DNA from: Acidobacteriota bacterium
GTDB lineage: Bacteria > Acidobacteriota > Blastocatellia > Pyrinomonadales > Pyrinomonadaceae
Assembly: GCA_018269075.1 (NCBI GenBank)
Contig: JAFDVJ010000006.1
Location: 109,724 to 173,723 of the forward strand
Reading direction: 5' to 3'
DNA length: 64,000 bases
The translations under genes and the position numbers were made by a program. Of the stretch, positions 50,380 through 57,950 are shown piece by piece (position 1 is the stretch's first letter; every line of letters begins with the position of its first letter). The notes beneath the pieces are model-generated. The model worked only from the letters and a program-made list of their open reading frames with translations. It was not told the origin of the DNA and searched no databases.

Positions 50380-51387
50380 TTAAAATTTAACGACGATCTT
50401 GCCGAAATGTTTTCCGCTTTCCAGATACATCAAAGCGTCTCTGACTTCCCCGAACCCGAATGTTTTATCAATTATCGGCTTTAAATGAGAATGCTGGCAA
50501 AGCAGCAGATTCATTTGTTCGAACATCTGGCGCGAACCGACGAAAATTCCCTGCAGCCGGACCGATTTCATCAGGATCGCGGTCGGGTTGAACTCGCCCT
50601 TTCCCGAGAGGACGCCGATCACCGCGACGTGGCCGCCCATCCGGACGGCGTTGACCGATTTCTGCAAAGTGCCCGCGCCGCCGACCTCGACGACCGTGTC
50701 GACGCCGCGTTTGCCGGTCAGTTCGAGCACCGCGCGGTCCCAGTCCTCGCGCTCGCGGTAGTTGATCAGCTCGTCCGCACCGAGCTCCTTCGCGCGCCGC
50801 AGTTTCTCGTCGCTCGACGACGTGATGATCGTCCGCGCGCCGTAGACGCTCGCGAGCTGCAGGGCGAAGATCGAGACGCCGCCCGTGCCCTGCAGCAGGA
50901 TCGTGTCTTCGGGCCGGAGCCGGCCGGATTCGAACAATGCGTGATAGGCCGTCACCGCCGCGCACGGGAGCGTCGCCGCTTCTTCGTATGAAAAATGATC
51001 GGGAATCCGGACGAGCCCGTCCTCGTCGAACGCGCCGAATTCACGGAGCACGCCGTCGCGGTCGCCGCCGAGCGCGGTCCGCGCCTTTTCGGCCGCGATC
51101 CCGCCGTCGATCCAGCCCTGCATAAAGGCCGGCATCACGCGGTCGCCCGGCTTCCATTTCGTGACGCCCGCGCCGACCGCGACGACCTCGCCCGCGCCGT
51201 CCGAAAACGGCACGAGCGGCATTTTCAGACGCGGGTTGTACGAACCTTTGACCATCATCAAATCCCGGTAATTGAGCGACGCGGCGTGAAATTTGACCAG
51301 CGCTTCGCGGTCGCCGACCGCCGGTTCCGGCCGCTCGACGAGCGCCAGATTCTCGATCCCGAACGCTTGTATCTCGTATGTTTTCAT
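50380..51387 (-). CDS. Zinc-type alcohol dehydrogenase-like MDR protein
   Basis: A 335-aa MDR-family enzyme. MKTYEIQAFGIENLALVERPEP, LNYRDLMMVKGSYNPR and VPFSDGAGEVVAVGAGV are typical. LLQGTGGVSIFALQLASVYG binds NAD(P). The NYRD start replaces the catalytic Cys of zinc ADHs, so it is closer to the zinc-free reductases. ATG 51387 chosen over a GTG-type extension. Substrate unknown. Confidence 0.88.
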   Translation of the reverse strand: MKTYEIQAFGIENLALVERPEPAVGDREALVKFHAASLNYRDLMMVKGSYNPRLKMPLVPFSDGAGEVVAVGAGVTKWKPGDRVMPAFMQGWIDGGIAAEKARTALGGDRDGVLREFGAFDEDGLVRIPDHFSYEEAATLPCAAVTAYHALFESGRLRPEDTILLQGTGGVSIFALQLASVYGARTIITSSSDEKLRRAKELGADELINYREREDWDRAVLELTGKRGVDTVVEVGGAGTLQKSVNAVRMGGHVAVIGVLSGKGEFNPTAILMKSVRLQGIFVGSRQMFEQMNLLLCQHSHLKPIIDKTFGFGEVRDALMYLESGKHFGKIVVKF

Positions 51388-51715
51388 AAAACCATTATGC
51401 CCGCGAAAGAGCCGAAAAACCAAAAAGAAGACAGAAAAAAGATTTTGCGTTTTCCGCCGTCTCGTTGCGCGGGCAAAGACCGCTGCGAGGCCGCGTTTTC
51501 AAACCGGCAGCCGTCTTTTTTATAAAGGTAAATTCCAAACCACCGATCCGGCCTTCGGAACGGGCTATGGCGCGCCGATGACGGTCGCCCTCTACGACCG
51601 AACGATGGGAAGCTTTCCGCTGCCGTCGGACAGGCCATTACGAGGGCGACCCGAAAACGGATTACGCCGTCTTCCGCCCGTCGAAGCCCGCCGCCGATCG
51701 CCGCACCACCGAAAA

Positions 51716-51759
51716 CAAAGGACGCGGAAGGTGAATAAAACTTCCCGCGTCCTTTTTTA
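51716..51759. terminator. Intrinsic terminator hairpin
   Basis: AAGGACGCGGAAG and CTTCCCGCGTCCTT pair with one bulged base around GTGAATAAAA. T6 follows on the plus strand; on the minus strand the tail is TTTGTTTT. It may serve the thioredoxin-fold gene on the minus strand. Confidence 0.75.
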
Positions 51760-51850
51760 TCAATCAACAATTGCGCCCGATGATCCCCCATCCGAACGCC
51801 CGTCGCACTTCATCAGATTCAAGAAAAGTCCGAGCGCCGCTCCTCGGGCC

Positions 51851-51882
51851 AATCCGAAGTCCGAAATCCGAAATCCGAAATC
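51851..51882 (-). repeat. TTCGGAT array after a stop codon
   Basis: On the minus strand GATTTCG units start 3 bp after the TAG stop at 51886. There is no pre-start partner in front of the gene at 51387. Confidence 0.9.
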
Positions 51883-51885
51883 GCC

Positions 51886-52503
51886 CTAGCTTGCCGATGC
51901 GTTCTGCCGCGGCGCTGTCCATTTATCCAACAGTTCTTCGAATTCCGTCTGGATCGACTGATTTTTGTCGGCGATGTACCAGCGCTGGATGTTTTCGAGG
52001 ATCAGCGGCTTTTCCATTCCCTGCGCCTTGAGTTCGGCGAACAGGTCGAGCGCCGCCCGCGGACGCGGGCCCCACGTGCCGAGCTCGGCGAGCGTTTCGG
52101 CGTCGAGCGCGATCAGCTTCGGGATCGAGCGCGCGCTGCCGGTCAGATAACGGTCCATCAATTCCGGGTTCTCGTCGCGCAGGACATAGCGCGTCTCGAT
52201 CCGGCCGGCGCTCTCGGCGGCGATCTTTTCGATGATCGGGATGTTCTGCGCGGCGTCGCCGCACCAGCCCTCGGTGATCACCAGCCAGAGCTGCCGGCGT
52301 TCGATCCGGCGCGTTTTTTCCTTCAGCGATTCGCTGACGACCGCCGTTTTTTCGAGACGGTGCATCCGCTGACGGTTCAGCTTTCCGTAGCCGAACATCT
52401 CTTCCGACTGGACCGGCCCGGTCGTTTTGCCGTCGAGCAGCAGGTCGTCGATCAGTTTGATATATTCCGCAAAAGTTAACGATTTTTCGATATATTCTTT
52501 CAT
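51886..52503 (-). CDS. Thioredoxin-fold protein with a single active-site Cys
   Basis: A 205-aa protein of the Thioredoxin_9 type (PF14595). LWLVITEGWCGDAAQNIPIIEK gives WCGDA in place of CxxC, so only one of the two Cys remains. RYVLRDENPELMDRYLTG and SIPKLIALD (cis-Pro region) fit. A disulfide isomerase or a monothiol partner is possible, not a normal reductase. Its ATG overlaps the stop of the upstream PNPOx gene by 4 bp (ATGA), so translation is coupled. Confidence 0.82.
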   Translation of the reverse strand: MKEYIEKSLTFAEYIKLIDDLLLDGKTTGPVQSEEMFGYGKLNRQRMHRLEKTAVVSESLKEKTRRIERRQLWLVITEGWCGDAAQNIPIIEKIAAESAGRIETRYVLRDENPELMDRYLTGSARSIPKLIALDAETLAELGTWGPRPRAALDLFAELKAQGMEKPLILENIQRWYIADKNQSIQTEFEELLDKWTAPRQNASAS

Positions 52504-53117
52504 AATTTTCCCGCTTTCAGCTCGGCGATCTCTCGTTCGAGCTTTTCGATATATTCATTCATCGGCCGAACCATCGATTTTATTTCATCGATTGTGTAGC
52601 GCGGCGTGATGTGCTGCGGGCAGTTCCAGTCAAACGCCGCGACCCGAAAGATAAAAACGCGCTCGACCGTCGCTTCGTAATTTTCGTCGCGAAGCTTTTC
52701 AAACAGTTCCGGCGCGTCCGTCGCCGCCCGGACCTCGGTTTCCGCGAGGATCTTCAGACGCCGCCGGTTGGCGTAGTCCATCAAAAACAGCGCGGCCCGG
52801 TCGTTTCCGCGCAGATTGCCGGCGCTGATGTACTGCAGATTGCCGCGAAAATCGGCGAAGCCGAGCGTTTTCTCGTCGATGACCTTCAGAAAACCGCGCG
52901 GCCCGCCGCGATACTGGATGTACGGCCAGCCGGCTTCGCCGACCGTCGCCAGATAAAAGCCGTCGGCGTTTTCGATGAAATCGGTTTCGGCGTCGGTCAA
53001 AACCGAATTCCGCTCGCCGCGCGCCGCGATTTTTTCATACTGGCGGCGCGAGCCGTATTCTTCCTGCACGCGTTTGACCGCGTCGGAAAACAATAGTTCG
53101 TAAAATTTATGCGCCAT
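52500..53117 (-). CDS. Pyridoxamine-5-phosphate-oxidase-like flavoprotein
   Basis: A 205-aa split-barrel protein. GFYLATVGEAGWPYIQYRGGPRGFLKV and ENADGFYLATV match the PNPOx-like FMN-binding class; LKILAETEVR follows. FDWNCPQHITPRYTIDE is a Trp/Cys/His block typical of this subgroup. Cytoplasmic. It lies 1 bp downstream of DoxX and overlaps the thioredoxin-fold gene by 4 bp: one operon of three. Confidence 0.88.
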   Translation of the reverse strand: MAHKFYELLFSDAVKRVQEEYGSRRQYEKIAARGERNSVLTDAETDFIENADGFYLATVGEAGWPYIQYRGGPRGFLKVIDEKTLGFADFRGNLQYISAGNLRGNDRAALFLMDYANRRRLKILAETEVRAATDAPELFEKLRDENYEATVERVFIFRVAAFDWNCPQHITPRYTIDEIKSMVRPMNEYIEKLEREIAELKAGKL

Positions 53118-53118
53118 C

Positions 53119-53517
53119 TCATTCGGATTTTTTCAGCAGGGCGTCGACGCTCCACGGGCCGCCGCCGGCAAAACAAAAATACAGAAAAACGAAACAGTAA
53201 ATGACGGCCAGCTCGCCGCCGTTCATCAGCGGGAGAAAGCCCTTGCCGTTCGAGCCGTGCGCCATCCAGTAGGCGACGGCCATCATCCCGCTCAAAATGA
53301 AAGCGACCGGCCGCGTCAGCAGTCCGATCAGGATCAGCAGCCCGCCGCCGAATTCCAGAACGCCCGCGAAGACCATAAATCCGCTGACCGGCCCCGCCAT
53401 CTGCGGCGGCGGAAACGCGAACAATTTCTGGCTCCCGTGCCAGAGAAACAAAAACCCCGTGATGATCCGCAAAACGCTCAAAATCCGCGGCGACCAGCCG
53501 TTTAAAAATTCACCCAT
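53119..53517 (-). CDS. DoxX-family membrane protein
   Basis: A 132-aa inner-membrane protein with four helices. ILSVLRIITGFLFLWHGSQKLF is the DoxX first helix with the His; FGGGLLILIGLLTRPVAF, ILSGMMAVAYWMAHGSNG and LAVIYCFVFLYFCFAGGG follow. Members are linked to thiosulfate:quinone or thiol-redox systems. ATG 53517 has GGGGAG upstream. It is the first gene of an operon with PNPOx and a thioredoxin-fold gene, consistent with a membrane-linked redox relay (inference). Confidence 0.9.
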   Translation of the reverse strand: MGEFLNGWSPRILSVLRIITGFLFLWHGSQKLFAFPPPQMAGPVSGFMVFAGVLEFGGGLLILIGLLTRPVAFILSGMMAVAYWMAHGSNGKGFLPLMNGGELAVIYCFVFLYFCFAGGGPWSVDALLKKSE

Positions 53518-53550
53518 TTTCAATCTCCCCACAATTTAAGATAGTTTTAG

Positions 53551-53670
53551 TCTGAAGTCTTGAGTCTTGAGTCTTGAGTCCTTGTTTTGAACATCATCCT
53601 TAAACTTTAGTCTTTTAATCCCAAGACTTAAGACTCAAGACTCAAGACTCAAGACTCAAGACTCAACTCC
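53551..53670. repeat. GACTCAA stem-loop
   Basis: The array at 53551-53581 is pre-start for DoxX. The array at 53628-53670 (six units) ends exactly at the TAG of a small minus-strand frame. Loop about 47 bp. Confidence 0.9.
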
Positions 53671-53835
53671 CTACTGCACCAGTTTCAGCAAAAAACCGCT
53701 GAACTGCAAAAACCAGATATAGACGCCGATCGCTTCCGACAGCAGCTTTCTCGAAACCGCCGAAACAGTTTTCGCCGCTCTCGCTTCCCCGCGCCCGTTT
53801 CCGAAACTTCGTAAATTCATTATTCCCGAATTCAT
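53671..53835 (-). CDS. Small membrane protein (54 codons), otherwise easily missed
   Basis: A 54-aa frame from ATG 53835 (second ATG 53820) to TAG 53671. Sequence: MNSGIMNLRSFGNGRGEARA, then a basic stretch, then SEAIGVYIWFLQFSGFLLKL ending VQ. The C-terminal 25 residues form one membrane helix. An AGGAA-type ribosome site is close to the ATG. The TAG is directly followed by a GACTCAA array in after-stop orientation, exactly as for larger genes. No family recognised. Confidence 0.5.
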   Translation of the reverse strand: MNSGIMNLRSFGNGRGEARAAKTVSAVSRKLLSEAIGVYIWFLQFSGFLLKLVQ

Positions 53836-54008
53836 AATTCCTGCCCCCGCTCATCGCCGCCCTTTCGCGCCCGTCGATTCCCCGTTTTCGAAAATCCCGA
53901 TTCATCCCCTAAACCGCCGAAACGAATCATTTCCCCACAACTCCTTTAGCACCAATAACTTTTCCCAACAAAACCAATCCGAAATCCGCAATCCGAAATC
54001 CGCAATCG
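53836..54008. other. Gap with a TTCGGAT array
   Basis: Only an AATCCGA/GATTTCG array at 53976-54007, in after-stop orientation for the nitroreductase gene, is recognised. It includes GCGGATT variants. Confidence 0.7.
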
Positions 54009-54674
54009 TCAGATTTTCTCGATCAGCTGTTCGGCCGGAAAACGAACCTTTTTGAGATTCGCGAGCCAGTCGTTCGCCGCGTCGCGGTAGCCGAGGGCCG
54101 CGACCGCGACCGCCGAGTAATCCGTGAGCCCCAGAATCTGGTTGAACTGCGCCGCGTCGAAGCCTTCCATCGGCGTCGCGTCGATGCCGAGATGGGCGGC
54201 CGTTTCGAGCAGAAAGCCGAGCGCGATGTAGGCCTGCCGCGAGTTCCAAACCTCGATATAGCCGCCGTCGATGGCTTTTTTGACCGAGCCGTTCAGCAGA
54301 TTCTCATAATCGGCCAGCGATTCGCGTGCCTGTCCGCGAACTTCGGCGATGCGGTCGATAAAGCGGGCGATGTCGGCCTCGGTCTGCGTCTTTTTGTAGG
54401 CGAAGACGACCAGATGCGAAGCGTCCGTGAGCTGCGGCTGATTCCACGCCGCGGTGCGTAATTTTTCCCGGACATCCGGGTCCGAAACGACCAGAAACTT
54501 ATACGGCTGGAGCCCGTAGCTCGACGGCGCGAGCAGGAGCGCCTGTTCGATGACGGCCCAGTCGGCGGCCGAAATTTTTCTGGTCTTATCGTAGTTTTTC
54601 GTCGCGTAACGCCAGTTCAGACTCTCCAGAATCGCTTCCCCTGAAATCTTCTCTTTCCCCAATTCAGCTTGCAT
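54009..54674 (-). CDS. Nitroreductase-family NAD(P)H oxidoreductase (NfsB-like)
   Basis: A 221-aa FMN-dependent reductase. Start MQAELGKEKISGEAILESLNWRYATKNYD; LLLAPSSYGLQPYKFLVVSD and TPMEGFDAAQFNQILGL (GFDxxxFNQ) are nitroreductase marks, and GYRDAANDW follows. It probably reduces quinones or nitro compounds with NADPH. It is 46 bp downstream of the Rrf2-type regulator on the same strand, which is its likely controller. ATG 54674 chosen; the longer frame translates Rrf2. Confidence 0.92.
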   Translation of the reverse strand: MQAELGKEKISGEAILESLNWRYATKNYDKTRKISAADWAVIEQALLLAPSSYGLQPYKFLVVSDPDVREKLRTAAWNQPQLTDASHLVVFAYKKTQTEADIARFIDRIAEVRGQARESLADYENLLNGSVKKAIDGGYIEVWNSRQAYIALGFLLETAAHLGIDATPMEGFDAAQFNQILGLTDYSAVAVAALGYRDAANDWLANLKKVRFPAEQLIEKI

Positions 54675-54720
54675 AAAAACCTTTTGTAACTCCTTTTGAT
54701 ACAGTTTAGAATAAATTTTT

Positions 54721-55140
54721 TTAGGCCTCGTCGATCCGTTCGAGAACGTCGCGCAATGTGTACTGGCGCAGCCGTTCCTCGATCGATTTGTCGATTTCCT
54801 TTTGCAGGCCGCACAGAAAAGCGGCCATATTCCGGCCGACCGGACAATCCCGGTTCGGCTCCTTCGAATGAAGCGCAAAGACCTCGCCGCACGGCAGAGC
54901 CTTATAAACTTCGGATAATCTTATATCTTTCGGCTGCCGCGCAAGCGACGTGCCGCCCGCCGCGCCGACCTGCGAAACGACCAGTCCGGCTTCCTGCAGA
55001 TTGCTCAGCAGCCGCCGGATGACGACCGGATTGGTGTTCACGCTGCCGGCGATATAATCCGACTTGACGCGTTCGTCGCCGCTTTTGGCGAGAATCGTCA
55101 GGACGTGGACGGCAATGGCGAATTGACTATTGGCAGCCAT
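54721..55140 (-). CDS. Rrf2-family transcriptional regulator
   Basis: A 139-aa winged-helix regulator. MAANSQFAIAVHVLTILAKS, then SDYIAGSVNTNPVVIRRLLSNLQEAGLV (recognition helix). Cys84, Cys99 and Cys110 lie in the sensor loop, with spacing different from IscR/NsrR, so Fe-S binding is not assured. It is upstream of a nitroreductase gene and has a strong own promoter: TTGACA, 17 bp, TATTCT. The start lies only 10 nt from the -10, making the transcript nearly leaderless. Confidence 0.9.
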   Translation of the reverse strand: MAANSQFAIAVHVLTILAKSGDERVKSDYIAGSVNTNPVVIRRLLSNLQEAGLVVSQVGAAGGTSLARQPKDIRLSEVYKALPCGEVFALHSKEPNRDCPVGRNMAAFLCGLQKEIDKSIEERLRQYTLRDVLERIDEA

Positions 55141-55150
55141 AACTGTAATA

Positions 55151-55179
55151 AGAATAGTTACAATTGATCGGTTTGTCAA
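55151..55179 (-). promoter_or_regulatory. Promoter of the Rrf2-type gene
   Basis: On the minus strand TTGACA (55174-55179), 17-bp spacer, TATTCT (55151-55156). The dyad GTAACTATTCTTATTAC overlaps the -10 (about 55147-55163) and could be the operator. The ATG is 10 nt from the -10. Confidence 0.75.
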
Positions 55180-55186
55180 GTCCCCG

Positions 55187-55408
55187 TCAGACAAGTTTCG
55201 GCGAGCCCGGCGGCGACGGCTCGTCGATGCCGGTTTTTTCGGTGTCGGGCGGTTCCTCGACGGGCGCCGGTTTCGGCTCGGTCGGCGGCAGCGGAATGTC
55301 TTCGACAGTTTCGCCGCGATCGTTTTCACGCTCGATGTCGTAACGATTGCCGGATTCGTCTACGGTCGAATTGACGTCGGGATTCGGGACGTTTGGATTT
55401 GCCTGCAT
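55187..55408 (-). CDS. Small acidic, Pro-rich protein
   Basis: A 73-aa protein of low complexity. It starts MQANPNVPNPDVNSTVDES and continues with Glu/Pro-rich sequence (EDIPLPPTEPKPAPVEEPP), no hydrophobic core. Probably disordered. GGAGG 6 nt before ATG 55408 supports translation. Unknown function. It is upstream of the Rrf2 gene on one strand but separated by the promoter. Confidence 0.6.
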   Translation of the reverse strand: MQANPNVPNPDVNSTVDESGNRYDIERENDRGETVEDIPLPPTEPKPAPVEEPPDTEKTGIDEPSPPGSPKLV

Positions 55409-55502
55409 TGTTGACCCTCCTTGATCTTGATGGCGGATTTGGGATGTGGGATGGCGGATGGCCGAAAAAAATCGGCCATCCGCCATCCCACATCTCAAAT
55501 CG

Positions 55503-55718
55503 CTAAAGCACGTTTGATGTGCCTTCGCGTTCCCAGCCCCAGCGATAAGGGCGGGACAGGTCGGGAAGCTTGACCGAGATCTCGGCCAGTTTTTTCGGGC
55601 CGGTTCCGGTCGCCGGTTGTTCGGGAGCCTTTTTTCCGGGCGCTGAAACGATCGGGCTCGGTTCGATCTTTTCCGCCGCTGTTTCCAATCTAAAAGACGA
55701 TTTCAACTTCTGGGGCAT
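55503..55718 (-). CDS. Small basic Pro-rich protein
   Basis: A 71-aa protein from ATG 55718 with AGGAG upstream. MPQKLKSSFRLETAAEKIEP, then SPIVSAPGKKAPEQPATGTG and KLAEISVKLPDLSRPYRWGW. Low complexity with a conserved-looking C-terminus. No family recognised. The ATG is 9 nt after the AGGAG, so translation is likely. Confidence 0.6.
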   Translation of the reverse strand: MPQKLKSSFRLETAAEKIEPSPIVSAPGKKAPEQPATGTGPKKLAEISVKLPDLSRPYRWGWEREGTSNVL

Positions 55719-55873
55719 AACGATTCTCCTACTAATCGGGTTTAGATTTGCATTTTCACAAAGGCAACTCGCGTGCCAGAACACCCGCGGCGGCGGAACG
55801 TCCCGGGCGGTGCCGACTTCGCGGAGCGCGGAACGCTCCGAAACGCCCGGCGAACCGTTTGCGGACAACCGTT

Positions 55874-56758
55874 TCAGCCGAGCCGGCGAAGCTCGGCGAG
55901 CGAATCGTCGGAGATCAGGCGAAAGACGCGGACGTTCGGATAACGGGCGAGTTTTTTGGCCGTCAGCGAGTCGCAGATGATCATCGAAGCCGCGCGAAGC
56001 CCTTTATTCCACGACTTTACGCGCGTCGAGCGAAGCACCAGGCAGTCCGGGTCGATCTGCGCCGCGACGAGCATTATCTTCGCCAGCAAGAGAAAATTTT
56101 CCCAGCCGGAAACGACCGCGATCAGGTCGTTCGGCCGCGGCCGCGTCTCGCCCTTCATCGTCGCCGCCGGCGAGCTGGTCTTCAGAAACAGGCAGTTTTC
56201 GACGTCGGGCAAAAGTTCGCCGAGTTTTTTCTTTTCGTCGAACATTGCGGCAAATTTCACACCTGGTGAGGTAATTTGCCCCGGTAAATCGGCAAGGCCG
56301 ATGCCCGAAACGTCGAGATCGGTCGCCGCCCGGATCTCCTCGACGAGGATTTTTCGGAGCGCTTCGTCGTTCTCGACGAGACACAGCCGCCGGGTCGGGG
56401 CCGTCTCCAGAAACCGCGCCAGCCGCCGGCCGATCTCGTCCGTCGAATAACCCTGCCCGCGCGCCGCGCGGACAAAGCCGGCGATCAGACGGTCGAGCGG
56501 GTCGTCGACTCTTCCGGCGTCGAGCTCGCGCACGTAAAATCCGCTGCCCGGCCGGAATTCGAGCCAGCCCTGACCGGCGAGAATGTGATAGGCGTTGGAA
56601 ACGGTGTTGAAATGAATTTGATAGCGGAGCGCGATCTCGCGCGTGCTCGGCAGCCGCGCCCCGACGGCCAGCTCGCCGCTCGCGATCCCGAGCGTGATCT
56701 GCGCGACGAGCTGCTCGCGCACCGGAACCTCGCTGTTTTTCGAAAGCCAGAGCTTCAT
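55874..56758 (-). CDS. GntR-family transcriptional regulator
   Basis: A 294-aa regulator. The N-terminal winged helix is clear: VPVREQLVAQITLGIASGELAVGARLPSTREIALRYQIHFNTVSNAYHIL (positions about 11-60, given here as two key parts PVREQLVAQI and LPSTREIALRY). The C-terminal 190 residues form an unusual effector domain with LEFRPGSGFYVREL, RRLCLVENDEALRKILVEEI and LIAVVSGWENFLLL; it is not the usual FadR or MocR type. A TTCGGAT array ends 1 bp before ATG 56758, so longer frames are artefacts. Confidence 0.9.
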   Translation of the reverse strand: MKLWLSKNSEVPVREQLVAQITLGIASGELAVGARLPSTREIALRYQIHFNTVSNAYHILAGQGWLEFRPGSGFYVRELDAGRVDDPLDRLIAGFVRAARGQGYSTDEIGRRLARFLETAPTRRLCLVENDEALRKILVEEIRAATDLDVSGIGLADLPGQITSPGVKFAAMFDEKKKLGELLPDVENCLFLKTSSPAATMKGETRPRPNDLIAVVSGWENFLLLAKIMLVAAQIDPDCLVLRSTRVKSWNKGLRAASMIICDSLTAKKLARYPNVRVFRLISDDSLAELRRLG

Positions 56759-56793
56759 AATTTCGGATTTCGGATTTCGGATTTCGGATTTCG
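56759..56793 (-). repeat. TTCGGAT array before a start codon
   Basis: On the minus strand AATCCGA units (about five) end next to the GntR ATG. No after-stop partner lies beyond the upstream gene, whose stop is only 13 bp away. Confidence 0.9.
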
Positions 56794-56805
56794 CGACATC
56801 CGGCA

Positions 56806-57711
56806 TCAGTCCTCGCCGAGGACTTTTTTGAGGGCTTCGTCGAGTTCCGGGAAACTAAACCGGAAACCCGCGTCCTGCAGTCTTTTCGGGATCACGCGGC
56901 AGCCTTCGAGCAGGAGCCGTTCGCCCATTTCGCCGAACAGCAGTTTGATGCCGAAGGCCGGAACCGGCAGGATCGTCGGCCGCGAGAGCGCGCGGCCGAG
57001 CGCCTTCGTGAATTCCTCGTTGGTCACGGGACGCGGCGCGGTCGCGTTGACCGGGCCGCTCAACGCGTCGTTTTCGAGCGCGAAATGGATGATCGCGAGC
57101 AGGTCGTCGAGCGCGATCCAGCTCATAAACTGGCGGCCCGAGCCGACCACGCCGCCGACGCCGAACTTGAACGGCGTGAGCATCTTTTCGAGCGCGCCGC
57201 CGTCTTTCGCGAGGACGACGCCGATCCGCGGGTTGACGACGCGCGCGCCGAAGGCGGCCGCCTTCTGCGATTCCCTTTCCCACTCGTCGCAGACGTCGGG
57301 GAAAAAACCTTCGCCCTTTGCCGATTCTTCCGTCAGCACCTCGTCGCCGCGATTGCCGTAAAAGCCGATCGCCGACGCCGAAACGAGAATCTTCGGCGGG
57401 TTCGCGCATTTAGCCAAAGCCTCGACGAGCACGCGTGTGCCGACGGTCCGGCTCTCGCGAATCCGCCGCTTCTTTTCGGCCGACCAGTTTTCGCCGGCGA
57501 CGTTGTCGCCCGCCAGATGAACGACCGCGTCGAAGCCTTCGAGCTTCGCCCGCTCGTCGTCCGTCAAGCCTTTTTCGGCATCCCAGCGAATCTCGTCCGC
57601 CGCTTGCGGCAACTTGCGGACGAGCCTGTAAATTTCGTGTCCCTTCGCCGCGAGCGTCGGAATCAGATGCGTCCCGACGAGCCCGCTCGCGCCCGTTATC
57701 AATATTTTCAT
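56806..57711 (-). CDS. TIGR01777-family (YfcH/SDR39U1-like) epimerase
   Basis: A 301-aa atypical SDR. MKILITGASGLVGTHLIPTL holds the nucleotide motif; DAVVHLAGDNVAGENWS and KILVSASAIGFYGNRGDE are the TIGR01777 hallmark blocks. The C-terminal DUF1731-like end has PVPAFGIKLLFGEMGERLLLEG. Role unclear; cell-division and lipid links exist for relatives. The region upstream is AT-rich with a half CGCAAAGAC array (57761-57786) and the hox promoter. Confidence 0.9.
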   Translation of the reverse strand: MKILITGASGLVGTHLIPTLAAKGHEIYRLVRKLPQAADEIRWDAEKGLTDDERAKLEGFDAVVHLAGDNVAGENWSAEKKRRIRESRTVGTRVLVEALAKCANPPKILVSASAIGFYGNRGDEVLTEESAKGEGFFPDVCDEWERESQKAAAFGARVVNPRIGVVLAKDGGALEKMLTPFKFGVGGVVGSGRQFMSWIALDDLLAIIHFALENDALSGPVNATAPRPVTNEEFTKALGRALSRPTILPVPAFGIKLLFGEMGERLLLEGCRVIPKRLQDAGFRFSFPELDEALKKVLGED

Positions 57712-57760
57712 AAGCTACTGAAAATGTTACCAAATCCTGACGGGTTTTCGGGAATGTTTT

Positions 57761-57786
57761 TTAACGCAACGACGCGAAGGCGCAAT
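57761..57786. repeat. Half CGCAAAGAC-type array
   Basis: ACGCAACGACGCGAAGGCGC, one arm only, of the family also seen at 70-150 and 16521-16634. Confidence 0.65.
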
Positions 57787-57881
57787 TTCCTGCTTTTCCC
57801 GGCCGCCAAATATAAGAATGGCTTTTCCGTCAGAATAGATTGCTTCTAACTTTTTTAATAACTCCGGTTTTTCGTTTGGTC

Positions 57882-57887
57882 TATAAT
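57882..57887 (+). promoter_or_regulatory. -10 box upstream of hoxF
   Basis: TATAAT 63 nt before the hoxF start, in TTGGTCTATAATTAAG. No good TTGACA is 17 bp upstream, so an activator or alternative sigma factor may be needed. Confidence 0.5.
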
Positions 57888-57950
57888 TAAGCTGGCAACA
57901 GTTCTTTACCAACGCAGTTCGAAAAATTTATTAAAATCAGGAATTGCTCT

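Larger units (their letters stand above)
51388..51885. other. Gap with a terminator and a TTCGGAT array
   Basis: No convincing gene in 498 bp; frames that span it show no family signal. It has a T-run hairpin at 51716-51759 and a TTCGGAT array at 51851-51882 directly after the stop at 51886. The part 51388-51715 shows nothing else I can name. Confidence 0.6.

Noticed and set aside
51388-51885. Open frames at 51293-51889 and 51384-51791
   Set aside because: No start signal or domain; the low-complexity frames overlap a terminator and repeat.
55503-55868. 121-aa version of the small Pro-rich gene at 55503
   Set aside because: The N-terminal 50 residues have no ribosome site; ATG 55718 with AGGAG is preferred.
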